The notes: a model not told the origin generated them from the sequence alone. A stretch of DNA of 64,000 nucleotides from Burkholderia lata (GCF_000012945.1 NC_007511.1:1-64000); one strand, 5' to 3'; counted from the stretch's first letter, positions 42,610 to 54,668 are shown. Made by a program: numbers and translations.

Positions 42610-42965
42610 ATCGTTTTGTCGTTGTTGTTGTCGAGCCGCTGTTACTGATTTCGACGATTGTTTTGTTTGTCGCCGGCGACCTTGGCGACCTTCTCGCTTC
42701 GAATGTGTCGAATATTGATTCCGGAAGCAAGTCTGTCAACTGCTATAGATGGCAGCTTCCGGGGTTTCGCAGTACATCTCGCCCGCTCAATCCACGAGCG
42801 ACAACCAGAAAGAGAGCGCCCGTCGAAGCGGATGACCTCGCGATTCGCAGCGCGAACGACACCCGTGCGGGTGTGAGTCCACGTTCTCTGGTCGCGCCGC
42901 CCCGCCCGGTGATCCCGGCCGGATTATTGCCGCGCCCGGCATAACGAACGGCGTGCCCGCCGGCC
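42610..42965. other. Relatively A+T-rich intergenic stretch
   Basis: 356 bp with no supported gene. The part next to the lipoprotein gene (42610-42760) is distinctly less GC-rich than the window. It presumably holds the lipoprotein promoter. The short open frames here lack family resemblance and codon bias. Confidence 0.5.
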
Positions 42966-43607
42966 TCAACCGCCTTCGACGAGCCGCAGCACGATGCTTC
43001 TGGCCGATTCGAGATGCGCGACCGTCATCGAACGTGCCGCGCGCGCATTGCGTTCGCGGCACGCCTGCAGGATCTCCTCGTGCTCGACCTGGAACGACGG
43101 TGTATCCGCGAGCAGCGTGGTCTGCAGGCGCTCGTACCGTTCAACCTGGCTGCGCAGCTCCGCGATCGTCTTCAACTGCCGCGCGTTGCCGCAGCACGAA
43201 TAAAGCAGCGCGTGGAATTCGCGGTTCAGCTCGCCCTGCCGGCGCGGCACGGCGGCATCGCCGAGCAGGCGATGGACGAGTTCGGCACGCGCGAGCGTTT
43301 CGTCGTCGAGCCGCTTCACGCTCCGGTAGATCGCGTCGCCTTCGAGCAGCGCGCGCAGGTCGTAGATCTCCTGCACGTCCGATGCGCTCAGCATGCGCAC
43401 GACGGCGCCGCGATTCCTGAAGATATCCAGCAAGCCTTCGCGCTCCAGGCGCTGGATCGCCTCACGCATCGGAATCCGGCTGATGCCGAACCGGTCGGCG
43501 AGGTCGCGCTCGACGAGCCGCTCGCCGGCTTCCAGTTCGCCGTTGATGATCATGTCCCGCAACGAGGCGGCCACGGCGTCCGCCGTGGAATCGAGTTTGG
43601 CTTCCAT
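42966..43607 (-). CDS. GntR-family (FCD) transcriptional regulator
   Basis: A 213-residue regulator. The winged helix at ~8-70 includes GERLVERDLADRFGISRIPMREAIQRLEREGLLDIF. The FCD domain has DVQEIYDLRALLEGDAI, LNREFHALLYSCCGN and a final VEHEEILQACRERN, giving the usual D/H/H metal triad. It is divergent from the OsmC-GST gene pair. A TGGTATACCA palindrome 28 bp before its start is a likely self-operator that may also serve the divergent genes. The ligand is unknown. Confidence 0.9.
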   Translation of the reverse strand: MEAKLDSTADAVAASLRDMIINGELEAGERLVERDLADRFGISRIPMREAIQRLEREGLLDIFRNRGAVVRMLSASDVQEIYDLRALLEGDAIYRSVKRLDDETLARAELVHRLLGDAAVPRRQGELNREFHALLYSCCGNARQLKTIAELRSQVERYERLQTTLLADTPSFQVEHEEILQACRERNARAARSMTVAHLESARSIVLRLVEGG

Positions 43608-43635
43608 GCCTGCATGTTCCGTCAATTTGGAATAA

Positions 43636-43645
43636 TGGTATACCA
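43636..43645. promoter_or_regulatory. GntR-type operator
   Basis: TGGTATACCA, a perfect 10-bp palindrome within ATGGTATACCAA, lies between the divergent GntR and OsmC genes. It has the half-sites TGGT/ACCA of FadR-subfamily operators. Confidence 0.65.
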
Positions 43646-43738
43646 AACGGGAATCCGGTGCCAAAATGGCGAGCGCAGGCGGGCTTCGTAAAACGACATC
43701 CGGCCCGGCCGAAGCAACCCACATCAATGGAGAGCGAG

Positions 43739-44215
43739 ATGGCATCTGGCGAACACAAGTATCGCGTCGCAGTAGAGTGGACGGGCAATCGTGGCACCGG
43801 CACGTCGGGGTATCGCGAGTACGGCCGCGATCATCTGATCCGGGCCGGTTCCAAGCCAGACATTCCCGGTTCGTCGGACCCGGCGTTTCGCGGCGATGCG
43901 GCGTGCTGGAATCCGGAAGACCTGCTGCTGGCGTCGGCATCGGCGTGCCACAAGCTCTGGTACCTGCATCTGTGTTCCGACGCGGGCATCCGCGTGCTCG
44001 CCTATGTCGACAACGCGGAAGGCACGATGGTCGACAGCGTCGAGCCGGGCCGCTTCACGGAAATCGTGTTGCGCCCGCACGTGACGATCCAGGCCGGCGA
44101 CGATCGCGAGCGGGCGGAACATCTGCATCATGACGCGCACGCGAAGTGCTATATCGCGAACTCGGTCAATTTTCCGATCCGCTGCGAACCCGTGATCGAA
44201 TTCGCCGCAGCGTGA
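43739..44215 (+). CDS. OsmC/Ohr-family protein
   Basis: About 158 residues of the OsmC fold. SRPDIPGSSDPAF-like N-terminal region, WNPEDLLLASASACHKLWYLH with the first active cysteine, and the second conserved cysteine in HHDAHAKCYIANSVNFPI. OsmC/Ohr proteins reduce organic hydroperoxides with two cysteines; this YhfA/OsmC-like branch may differ. The start at MASGEHKYRV has GGAG at a good distance; ATG 43727 is an alternative. It is followed 16 bp later by a glutathione transferase, so the pair forms a thiol/peroxide operon. Confidence 0.85.
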   Translation: MASGEHKYRVAVEWTGNRGTGTSGYREYGRDHLIRAGSKPDIPGSSDPAFRGDAACWNPEDLLLASASACHKLWYLHLCSDAGIRVLAYVDNAEGTMVDSVEPGRFTEIVLRPHVTIQAGDDRERAEHLHHDAHAKCYIANSVNFPIRCEPVIEFAAA

Positions 44216-44231
44216 TAACGACACCCGCCGG

Positions 44232-44888
44232 ATGACATCGACGATGAAGCTCTTCTACTACCCCAGCAATGCCAGCATGGCGCCGCACTTCGTGCTGGAA
44301 GAAATCGGCAAGCCGTTCGAACTCGAATTCGTCGACCGCACGCACGACCAGCACAAGTCGCCGGACTACCTCGCGCTGAATCCGAACGGGCTTATCCCGG
44401 TGCTGACCGACGGCGACCTGGTGCTGTACGAAGCCGCCGCCATTTGCCTGCATCTCGCGGATACGCATCCCGAGCAGCGGCTTGCGCCCGCACTCGGCAC
44501 ACCGGAACGCGCGCAGTTCTACAAATGGCTGATGTGGCTCACCAACACGCTCCAGACGACGCTGATCGCGTACTTCTATCCGGAGCGCTGGGTCGACGTG
44601 GGCAACGTGGCGGGCGCCACGCAGGTGAAGGCGCACGCGGAGGCGAAAATCGCGGCGCTGCTGGATCAGCTCGAGCGTCAGCTGGAGACGAGCGGCGGCC
44701 CCTGGCTGCTCGGCGCACACTACACGGTGCTCGATCCGTATGCGCTGATGCTGTGCCGCTGGACGCGCGGCTTTGCCGAGCCGGCGCGGCAGCGTCCGGT
44801 ACTCGGCGGCTATCTGCAGCGGGTGCTCGCGCGCCCGGCGATCCAGCGGGCGTTGCAGACTGAAGGGCTTGCGCAGCCCTGGGTGTGA
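44232..44888 (+). CDS. Glutathione S-transferase family protein
   Basis: A 218-residue GST. N-terminal thioredoxin fold MKLFYYPSNASMAPHFVLEEIGKPFELEFVDR with Ser as the likely glutathione-activating residue, cis-proline loop NPNGLIPVLTDGDLVLYEAAAICLHLAD, then an all-helical C-terminal domain. It conjugates or reduces electrophiles with glutathione in the cytoplasm. Two starts are possible (44232 or 44244). Cotranscribed with the OsmC-like gene. Confidence 0.9.
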   Translation: MTSTMKLFYYPSNASMAPHFVLEEIGKPFELEFVDRTHDQHKSPDYLALNPNGLIPVLTDGDLVLYEAAAICLHLADTHPEQRLAPALGTPERAQFYKWLMWLTNTLQTTLIAYFYPERWVDVGNVAGATQVKAHAEAKIAALLDQLERQLETSGGPWLLGAHYTVLDPYALMLCRWTRGFAEPARQRPVLGGYLQRVLARPAIQRALQTEGLAQPWV

Positions 44889-44991
44889 CGCATCATGGCG
44901 GCAGCATGCGCGTCACTCGATGCGCATGCGTGCTGAGCGATCCGGAAACGGCAGCGGCCATGACGTCGCGAACTCAGCATTGGCGTCAGCG

Positions 44992-45942
44992 TCACAGCGC
45001 AACGCCATACACCTCCCGCGCCGTCACACGGATTGCATCGGCCATCACCGCGACGGCCGGCGAATGCAGCCGGTCGGTGCGCGTGATGATCCCGAAATCG
45101 TCCATCCGGCAATCCATCTCCAGCGGCAGCACCGTGACGATCCCGTGCCGCGCGTAGTAGCGCGCGACGTCCTCGGCCAGCACCGCGATCATGTCGCTCT
45201 GTTCGAGCAGCTGCGTGATGAACAGCAGCGCGGACGTCTCGACGAGGTTCGCCGGCGGCGCGAGGCTCGCGCGCTGGAACACGAGTTCGAAGCGATGCCG
45301 CAGCACGCTGCCGGCCGGCGGCACAACCCACGCGGCGCGTTGCACGTCCGCGAGCGACAGCGGTGCCTGCGCGAGCAGCGGATGGCCGGGCCGTACCACC
45401 GCGGCCACCGGCTCGCCGGTCAGCGGCTCGTAGCGCAGACGCAGCTTGTCGTGTTCGGCGGAGAGCCGGCCGAGCACGATGTCGATCTTTTCCTGCGCAA
45501 GATGTTCGAGCAGCACGTTGCTGGTGTCGATCTCGACCGACACGTGCAGACCGGCATGCGTCCCCTTCACGGCGGCGACGGCCGGCGGCACGAGCCGCAG
45601 GCCCGGCGACGTGATCGCCCCCACCGCCACATGGCCGAGATGGCCGGCCTTCAGCGCGGCCAGTTCCTCGTGCGCCTGGTCGAGGCTGCCGAGCGCCGCG
45701 CGCGCATGGCGGATCAGCGCGTCGCCGTACAGCGTCGGCCGCATCCCGCGCGGCAGGCGCTCGAACAGCACCGCGCCGATCGATTCCTCGAGTTCGCGCA
45801 ACAGCTTCGACGCGGCCGGCTGCGTCATGTTCAGCGCGGCCGCCGCGCGGTGAATGCTGCCTTCGTCGGCAAGCGCGACGACCAGCAGAAGCTGGCGCGT
45901 CTTCAGGCGGCCACGGTTTCCCCACGGGCTGGCATCGGGCAT
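44992..45942 (-). CDS. LysR-family regulator of the L-arabinose operon
   Basis: A 316-residue LysR-type protein. N-terminal helix-turn-helix VALADEGSIHRAAAALNMTQPAASKLLRELEE, then a two-lobed effector domain (VAVGAITSPGLRLVPPAVAAVK; SDMIAVLAEDVARYYARHGIV). The sequence resembles the galactose-binding-protein regulators (GbpR-like) found beside sugar ABC operons. It is divergent from the arabinose genes. A perfect CGATATC-N6-GATATCG repeat just upstream is a likely binding site. The inducer is inferred to be arabinose or a pathway intermediate. Confidence 0.88.
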   Translation of the reverse strand: MPDASPWGNRGRLKTRQLLLVVALADEGSIHRAAAALNMTQPAASKLLRELEESIGAVLFERLPRGMRPTLYGDALIRHARAALGSLDQAHEELAALKAGHLGHVAVGAITSPGLRLVPPAVAAVKGTHAGLHVSVEIDTSNVLLEHLAQEKIDIVLGRLSAEHDKLRLRYEPLTGEPVAAVVRPGHPLLAQAPLSLADVQRAAWVVPPAGSVLRHRFELVFQRASLAPPANLVETSALLFITQLLEQSDMIAVLAEDVARYYARHGIVTVLPLEMDCRMDDFGIITRTDRLHSPAVAVMADAIRVTAREVYGVAL

Positions 45943-45957
45943 CGTACGGGTTTATAT

Positions 45958-45977
45958 CGATATCGAAATGGATATCG
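45958..45977. promoter_or_regulatory. Inverted repeat in the LysR-arabinose divergent region
   Basis: CGATATC (45958-45964), GAAATG, GATATCG (45971-45977): perfect 7-bp arms, 15 bp from the LysR start. Position suggests the autoregulatory LysR site, although the canonical form is T-N11-A. Confidence 0.5.
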
Positions 45978-46056
45978 TAATCGCCCAAAACGTCATTAGC
46001 GAGTTATCAAAATTCTGCCTAGACTGCGCCGGTATCCCGTCACCACAGGACTGACG

Positions 46057-47808
46057 ATGTCGGCAACGAAACCCAGGCTGCGCTCCACCCAATGGTTCGG
46101 CACGAACGACAAGAACGGCTTCATGTACCGGAGCTGGATGAAGAACCAGGGCATCCCCGATCACGAGTTCGATGGCCGGCCGATCATCGGCATCTGCAAT
46201 ACGTGGTCCGAACTGACGCCGTGCAATGCGCACTTCCGCAAGCTCGCCGAGCACGTGAAGCGCGGGATCTCCGAGGCCGGTGGTTTCCCGGTCGAGTTCC
46301 CGGTGTTCTCGAACGGTGAATCGAACCTGCGTCCGTCGGCGATGCTCACGCGCAACTTAGCTTCGATGGACGTCGAGGAGGCGATTCGCGGCAATCCGAT
46401 CGACGCGGTCGTGTTGCTCGCCGGCTGTGACAAGACTACGCCCGCGCTGCTGATGGGCGCGGCGAGCTGTGACGTGCCGGCGATCGTCGTGTCGGGCGGG
46501 CCGATGCTGAACGGCAAGCTGGAGGGCCGGAACATCGGCTCGGGCACGGCCGTGTGGCAGCTGCACGAAGCGCTGAAGGCCGGCGAGATCGACCTGCATC
46601 ACTTCCTGTCGGCCGAAGCCGGGATGTCGCGCTCGGCCGGCACCTGCAACACGATGGGCACCGCGTCGACGATGGCGTGCATGGCCGAGGCGCTCGGCGT
46701 CGCGCTGCCGCACAACGCGGCGATTCCGGCCGTCGATTCGCGCCGCTACGTGCTCGCGCACATGTCGGGCATCCGCATCGTGGAGATGGCGCTCGACGGG
46801 CTCGTGCTGTCGAAGATCCTCACGCGCGCGGCGTTCGAGAACGCGATCCGCGCGAATGCGGCGATCGGCGGCTCGACCAACGCGGTGATCCACCTGAAGG
46901 CGATCGCGGGCCGCATCGGCGTGCCGCTCGAACTGGAGGACTGGATGCGCATCGGCCGCGACACGCCGACGATCGTCGACCTGATGCCGTCGGGGCGCTT
47001 CCTGATGGAAGAGTTCTATTACGCGGGCGGGCTGCCGGCCGTGCTGCGCCGGCTCGGCGAAGGCGGGCTGCTGCCGAACCCGGACGCGCTGACGGTGAAC
47101 GGCAAGTCGCTGTGGGACAACGTGCGTGAAGCGCCGAACTACGACGACGAAGTGATCCGCCCGCTCGACCGGCCGCTGATCGCGGACGGCGGCATCCGGA
47201 TCCTGCGCGGCAATCTTGCGCCGCGCGGCGCGGTGCTGAAGCCGTCGGCGGCGAGCCCCGAGCTGCTCAAGCATCGCGGCCGCGCGGTCGTGTTCGAGAA
47301 CCTCGACCACTACAAGGCGACGATCAACGACGAGGCGCTCGACGTCGACGCAAGCTCCGTGATGGTGCTGAAGAACTGCGGGCCGCGCGGTTATCCGGGG
47401 ATGGCCGAGGTCGGCAACATGGGGCTGCCGCCGAAGCTGTTGCGCCAGGGCGTGAAGGACATGGTACGGATTTCCGACGCGCGGATGAGCGGCACCGCGT
47501 ACGGCACGGTCGTGCTGCACGTCGCGCCGGAGGCCGCCGCCGGCGGGCCGCTCGCGGCCGTGCGAAACGGCGACTGGATCGAGCTCGACTGCGAGGCCGG
47601 TACGCTGCATCTCGACATTACGGATGACGAACTGCAACGCCGCCTGTCGGACGTCGATCCGGCCGCGGCGCCGGGCGTCGCCGGCCAGCTCGGCAAGGGC
47701 GGCTACGCCCGGCTGTACATCGATCACGTGCTGCAGGCCGACGAGGGATGCGACCTCGACTTCCTGGTCGGCACGCGCGGCGCGGAGGTGCCGAGCCATT
47801 CGCACTGA
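46057..47808 (+). CDS. L-arabonate dehydratase (IlvD/Edd family)
   Basis: A 583-residue sugar-acid dehydratase. Cluster-binding cysteines C56 (NTWSELTPCNAHF), C124 (LLAGCDKTTPALL) and C197 (AGTCNTMGTAST) match the [2Fe-2S] ligands of arabonate/xylonate dehydratases. FPVFSNGES is a family marker. It removes water from L-arabonate to give L-2-keto-3-deoxyarabonate. First gene of a seven-gene operon with transporter, dehydrogenase and lactonase, which supports arabonate rather than branched-chain substrates. Xylonate or galactonate activity cannot be excluded. Confidence 0.85.
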   Translation: MSATKPRLRSTQWFGTNDKNGFMYRSWMKNQGIPDHEFDGRPIIGICNTWSELTPCNAHFRKLAEHVKRGISEAGGFPVEFPVFSNGESNLRPSAMLTRNLASMDVEEAIRGNPIDAVVLLAGCDKTTPALLMGAASCDVPAIVVSGGPMLNGKLEGRNIGSGTAVWQLHEALKAGEIDLHHFLSAEAGMSRSAGTCNTMGTASTMACMAEALGVALPHNAAIPAVDSRRYVLAHMSGIRIVEMALDGLVLSKILTRAAFENAIRANAAIGGSTNAVIHLKAIAGRIGVPLELEDWMRIGRDTPTIVDLMPSGRFLMEEFYYAGGLPAVLRRLGEGGLLPNPDALTVNGKSLWDNVREAPNYDDEVIRPLDRPLIADGGIRILRGNLAPRGAVLKPSAASPELLKHRGRAVVFENLDHYKATINDEALDVDASSVMVLKNCGPRGYPGMAEVGNMGLPPKLLRQGVKDMVRISDARMSGTAYGTVVLHVAPEAAAGGPLAAVRNGDWIELDCEAGTLHLDITDDELQRRLSDVDPAAAPGVAGQLGKGGYARLYIDHVLQADEGCDLDFLVGTRGAEVPSHSH

Positions 47809-47911
47809 GCGGCTGCGCGGCAGCCGGTTGCGGGCTTTCCCGGCCCGCGCTTCGTGAAACCGTGAACGCATGACGGCCGGCCGCTACAAGGGCCGGCGCA
47901 GGACGCGAACC

Positions 47912-49818
<1,907 letters not shown>

Positions 49819-49892
49819 CCCTGCGGGCGCGCTGCGGCGCGATCACGCACGACGAATCATTACGGCATGAGCCGACACAAAGGAGACATCGC

Positions 49893-50906
49893 ATGAACCG
49901 CACGACCCACACGATCCGCCGCCATACGTTGCGCGCGCTGCTCGCCGCGCTTTGCATCGCACCGCTCGGCATGCAGGGCGCCGCGCGCGCCGACGCGCCG
50001 CTGAAGATCGGCTTCCTGGTGAAGATGCCCGAGCAGGCGTGGTTCATCAACGAGCAGAACGCCGCGTCCGCGCTCGGCCAGAAGGAGAACTTCTCGGTCG
50101 TGAAGATCGGCACGCCTGACGGCGAGAAGGTGCTCGCCGCGATTGACAACCTCGGCTCGCAGGGCGCACAAGGCTTCGTGATCTGCGCGCCGGACGTGCG
50201 CCTCGGCCCGGCAATCGCCGCGCGTGCGAAGCGCTACAACATGAAGTTCGTGACCGTAGACGACCAGCTCGTCGATTCGACCGGCAAGCCGCTGCCGAAC
50301 GTGCCGCACCTCGGGATGTCGGCGACCAAGATCGGCAACCAGGTCGGCCAGGCCATTGCCGACGAGATGAAGCGGCGCGGCTGGAAGCCCGAGGAAGTCG
50401 GTGCGCTGCGGATCACGAACTACGAGCTGCCGACCGCGAAGCTGCGCACCGACGGCGCGACGCAGGCGCTGCTCGCGAACGGCTTCCGCAAGGAGAACAT
50501 CTTCGACGCGCCGCAGAAGACGACCGACGACGAAGGCGGTTTCAGCGCGGCCGCGCCGGTGCTCGCGCGCCATCCGAACGTGAAGAAGTGGGTGGTCTAC
50601 GCGCTGAACGAGGAAACCGTGCTCGGCGCGGTGCGCGCGACCGAGCAGCTGCATATCCCGGCGGCCGACGTGATCGGCGTGGGCATCAACGGTGCGGGCG
50701 AGGCGTTCGCCGAATTCCAGAAGAAGGAGCCGACCGGCTTCTACGGGACGATCGCCGTCAGCTCGACGAACCACGGCAAGGACAGCACGCAGAACCTCGT
50801 CGACTGGATCCGCAACGGCAAGACGCCGGCGCCCGACACGCAGACGAGCGGCAAGCTGATGACGCGCGCGAACTGGCAGGCCGTGCGTACCGAGCTCGGC
50901 ATCTGA
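49893..50906 (+). CDS. araF: Periplasmic L-arabinose-binding protein
   Basis: A 337-residue type-I sugar-binding protein with a signal peptide ([20 protein letters not shown] before DAPLK). It resembles E. coli AraF throughout: [56 protein letters not shown] and [11 protein letters not shown]. It delivers arabinose to the AraGH membrane complex. AAAGGAGA precedes the ATG. Fourth gene of the operon. Confidence 0.92.
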
Positions 50907-50926
50907 GCGCACGAGGCGAGAACGCG

Positions 50927-52495
50927 ATGACCACGCAGACGATGACGGCCGTATCCGGCAACGACGGCGACACCGGTGCCGATGTCGATGCTGGCGCGCG
51001 GAAGCCCGGCGGCCCGCTGCTCGCGCTCGACGGGATCACGGTGACGTTCCCGGGCGTGCGCGCGCTCGATGCCGTGTCGCTGTCGGTGCGCGCGGGCGAG
51101 GTGCACGGGCTGATGGGCGAGAACGGCGCGGGGAAGTCGACGCTGCTGAAGGTGCTGTCGGGCGTGAACCAGCCGCAGGCCGGCACGCTGGCGCTGAACG
51201 GCACCGCGCAGCGCTTCGCGTCGACGCGCGCGGCGCTCGAGGCCGGCATCGCGATCATCTACCAGGAGCTGCATCTGGTGCCCGAGCTGACGGTCGCCGA
51301 AAACCTGATGCTCGGGCAGTTGCCGAGCCGGCTCGGCGTGGTCGACGAGCGCACGCTCGCGGCGCGTGCGCTCGATGCGCTGGAGCGGCTCGGCGAGCAC
51401 ATCGATCCGGGCATCCCGGTGAAGTATCTGTCGATCGGCCAGCGCCAGATGATCGAGATCGGCAAGGCGCTGATGCGCGATGCGCGCGTGATCGCGTTCG
51501 ACGAACCGACGAGTTCGTTGTCCGCGCGCGAGACCACGCAGCTGTTCCGGATCATCCGGGCGCTGCGTGCGGAGGGCCGCGCGATCATCTACGTCACGCA
51601 CCGGATGGAAGAGGTTTATGAACTGTGCGACCGGGTGACGGTGTTCCGCGACGGCCGCCGCATCGACACGTTCGATTCCGTGACCGATCTCGATCGCGAC
51701 CGGTTGATCGGCTGCATGGTCGGCCGTTCGATCGAGGATGTGTACGGCTACCGGCCGCGCACGGCCGGCGACGTGCTGATCGAGGCGAAAGGGCTGGCGG
51801 GGCCCGGGTTGTCCGAGCCCGTGTCGTTCACCGCGCGGCGCGGCGAGATCGTCGGCTTCTTCGGGCTGGTCGGCGCGGGCCGCTCGGAGTTGATGAAGCT
51901 GCTGTACGGCGCCGCGCGCCCGAGCGCGGGGCACGTCGAGCTGAACGGGAAGCGGGTGGCGTTCGGGAGCCCGCGCGACGCGGTGCGCGCCGGCCTCGCG
52001 CTGTGCCCGGAAGACCGCAAGCAGGAGGGCATCGTCGCGATCGCGTCGGTGGCCGACAACCTGAACATCAGCGCACGCCGGCATTTCAGCCCGGCGCGCA
52101 TGCTGCTCGACGCGCGGCGCGAACGCGAGCTTGCGCAACGCTACATCGAGCGGCTCGCGATCAAGACCCGCGACGGCGACACGCCGATCGGCGCGCTGTC
52201 CGGCGGCAACCAGCAGAAGGTCGTGCTCGCGCGCTGGTTGGCCGAACGCATCGACGTGTTCCTGATGGACGAGCCGACGCGCGGCATCGACGTCGGCGCG
52301 CGCGCGGAAATCTACAACCTGTTCTACGAACTCGCGGAAGCGGGCCGCACGGTGATTCTCGTGTCGAGCGACCTGGCCGAGGTGATCGGCGTGTCGGACC
52401 GGATCATCGTGATGAAGGAAGGACGGATCGCGGGCGAGGTCGCGAAGGCGCAGGCGACGCCCGACGCGCTGATCAAACTCGCGCTGCCGCGCTAG
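50927..52495 (+). CDS. araG: Arabinose ABC transporter ATPase (tandem)
   Basis: A 523-residue double ATPase of the sugar CUT2 class. First half: Walker [10 protein letters not shown] at 64-72, signature [16 protein letters not shown], Walker [13 protein letters not shown]. Second half: degenerate Walker A ([18 protein letters not shown]), signature [15 protein letters not shown], Walker [13 protein letters not shown]. The degenerate second site is normal for the class. It powers arabinose import with AraF and AraH. Confidence 0.95.
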
Positions 52496-52528
52496 CGCCC
52501 CGCAACGATCAACCGGAATGCAAACGAC

Positions 52529-53548
52529 ATGAGCCAGGCAATGCAACCCCAACGCACGTCCCCGTCCGCCGATGCCGCCGCCGTACCCGCGCGAGCGCGC
52601 GGCGGCGTGTGGCAGCTGATCAACCGCTCCGGCATCGTGATGGTGTTTCTCGTGCTGTTCGCGACGCTGTCGCTGACCGTGCCGGACTTCCTCACGCCGC
52701 GCAACATCCAGGGCCTGCTGCTGTCGGTCACGCTGATCGGCTCGATCGCGGTGACGATGATGTTCGTGCTCGCGCTCGGCGAGGTCGACCTGTCGGTCGC
52801 GTCGATCGTCGCGTTCTCGGGCGTCGTCGCGTCGACGCTGATCACCGCGACGCACAGCGTCGTGCTCGGCATCGCGGGCGGCGTGCTCGCGGGCGGTGCG
52901 GTCGGGCTCGTCAACGGCGTGCTGATCGCGCGCTGGCGGATCAACTCGCTGATCGTCACGCTCGCGATGATGGAAGTCGTGCGCGGACTCGCGTTCATCA
53001 CGTCGAACGGCGACGCGGTGATGATCTCCGAGGAGCGCTTCTTCGATCTCGGCGGCGGGTCGTTTCTCGGCATCTCGTATCCGATCTGGAGCAACATCGT
53101 CGGCTTCGTCGTGTTCGGCTTCCTGCTGCGCAAGACGGTGTTCGGCAAGAACGTGCTGGCCGTCGGCGGCAACGGCGAGGCCGCGCTGCTCGCGGGGCTG
53201 CCGGTGATGCGCATCAAGATCACCGTGTTCGTGCTGCAGGGGCTCGTGACGGGCTTCGCGGGCGTGATGCTCGCGTCGCGGATGAGCCTCGGCGACCCGA
53301 AGACGTCGGTCGGGCTCGAACTCGGCGTGATCTCCGCGTGCGTGCTCGGCGGCGTATCGCTGACGGGCGGCGTCGCGACGATCTCCGGCGTGCTGGTCGG
53401 CGTGCTGATCATGGGCTCTGTCCAGGATGCGATGAGCCTGCTGAACGTGCCGACGTTTTACCAATATTTGATACGCGGCGGGATTCTGTTGCTCGCGGTG
53501 CTGTTCGACCAGTATCGTCGCAACCAGCGGCGCGCGATGAAGCTCTGA
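52529..53548 (+). CDS. araH: Arabinose ABC transporter permease
   Basis: A 339-residue CUT2 permease with about 8-10 hydrophobic helices. The family motif GEVDLSVASIVAFSGVVAS is present, followed by ARWRINSLIVTLAMMEVVRGLAF and the GGVSLTGGVATISGVLVGVLIM loop. It forms the membrane channel for AraG. It lies 33 bp after araG. Confidence 0.95.
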   Translation: MSQAMQPQRTSPSADAAAVPARARGGVWQLINRSGIVMVFLVLFATLSLTVPDFLTPRNIQGLLLSVTLIGSIAVTMMFVLALGEVDLSVASIVAFSGVVASTLITATHSVVLGIAGGVLAGGAVGLVNGVLIARWRINSLIVTLAMMEVVRGLAFITSNGDAVMISEERFFDLGGGSFLGISYPIWSNIVGFVVFGFLLRKTVFGKNVLAVGGNGEAALLAGLPVMRIKITVFVLQGLVTGFAGVMLASRMSLGDPKTSVGLELGVISACVLGGVSLTGGVATISGVLVGVLIMGSVQDAMSLLNVPTFYQYLIRGGILLLAVLFDQYRRNQRRAMKL

Positions 53549-53593
53549 CGAAAGCGCGGCTGCGCGCGAACGCGACAGATATCGGGAGACGGC

Positions 53594-54496
53594 ATGCAAC
53601 AGACTCATCCGGCCGGGCAGGCGACGCTGCTGGCCGACAGCCGCAACACGCTCGGCGAAGGCGCGACGTGGTGCGACAGGACGCACGCGCTGTATTGGGT
53701 GGACATCGAAGGCGCGCAACTGTGGCGCTGTCGCGCGGACGGCTCCGACCTGACGCCGTGGGCCATGCCCGAGCGGCTCGCTTGCTTTGCGCTGACGCAT
53801 GACCCGGACGTGCTGCTCGTCGGGCTCGCGACGCATCTCGCGTTCTTCGACCTGCGCAGCGGTGCGTTCACTCGGATCGTCGACGTCGAGCCCGAGCTGC
53901 CGACGCGGCTCAACGACGGGCGCTGCGACCCGTTCGGCGCACTCGTGTTCGGGATGAAGGACGAGGGAAGCGAGCCGCCGCAGGCAGTCGGCGGGTTCTA
54001 CCGGCTCAATGCCGACCTGACGCTGGAGCGGCTCGCGTTGCCGCCGGCCGCGATCGCGAACAGCATCGCGTTTTCGCCGGACGGGTCGAAGCTGTATTTC
54101 TGCGATTCGCTCGTGCGTGAGATCTTCGTCTGCGATTACCGCGCGGGCGGAGATGTCGCCAACGTGCGGCCGTTCGCGCGGCTGACCGATCCCGACGGTG
54201 ACCCGGACGGCTCGATGATCGATCGCGATGGCGGCCTGTGGAACGCGCAGTGGGGCGGCAGGCGTGTGGTGCGCTACGGGCCCGACGGTGTCGAGACGGA
54301 TCGCGTGGCCGTACCGACCGCGCAGCCGAGCTGCACGGCGCTCGACGGCGAAGGCCGCCTGTACGTGACGAGCGCCCGCATCGGGTTGAGCGACGATGCG
54401 CTGGCCGGCGACCCGCATGCGGGCGGCGTGTTCGTCGCGCAGACGCGGCACGCGGGGATGGCGACGGCGCGGTTTGCGGGGACGCCGCGCGGCTGA
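53594..54496 (+). CDS. L-arabinolactonase (SMP-30/gluconolactonase family)
   Basis: A 300-residue six-bladed beta-propeller. Metal ligands by family pattern: E22 (LGEGATWCD), the Asn in RLNDGRCDPFG, another Asn in AIANSIAFSPDG and the Asp in PDGDPDGSMID. It hydrolyses arabinolactone to L-arabonate, the substrate of the operon's first enzyme. Last gene of the operon, 45 bp after araH. Confidence 0.9.
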   Translation: MQQTHPAGQATLLADSRNTLGEGATWCDRTHALYWVDIEGAQLWRCRADGSDLTPWAMPERLACFALTHDPDVLLVGLATHLAFFDLRSGAFTRIVDVEPELPTRLNDGRCDPFGALVFGMKDEGSEPPQAVGGFYRLNADLTLERLALPPAAIANSIAFSPDGSKLYFCDSLVREIFVCDYRAGGDVANVRPFARLTDPDGDPDGSMIDRDGGLWNAQWGGRRVVRYGPDGVETDRVAVPTAQPSCTALDGEGRLYVTSARIGLSDDALAGDPHAGGVFVAQTRHAGMATARFAGTPRG

Positions 54497-54668
54497 TCGC
54501 GTGCGGGATGCCGTTCATGGGATGCCGCTGACGCAGCGGGCTTCGCGGCCAGCCCGGCAGTCCGTCGCGCGTGCGTGAGCGCGCGGCTGCTGCCCGACAT
54601 GCCTGGAACCCGCCGTTCACCGCCCGACGTGCTGGTAAGATGGCCCGCAATCCCATCCCGCCCGCACC

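Noticed and set aside
42610..42965. Small gene in the gap before the GntR regulator
   Set aside because: Open frames are short and without ribosome site, codon bias or family resemblance.
50741..54451. Very long minus-strand open frame across the arabinose transport genes
   Set aside because: The same GC-driven artefact: its composition is Arg/His/Asp-rich with no domain, and the plus strand holds araG and araH.
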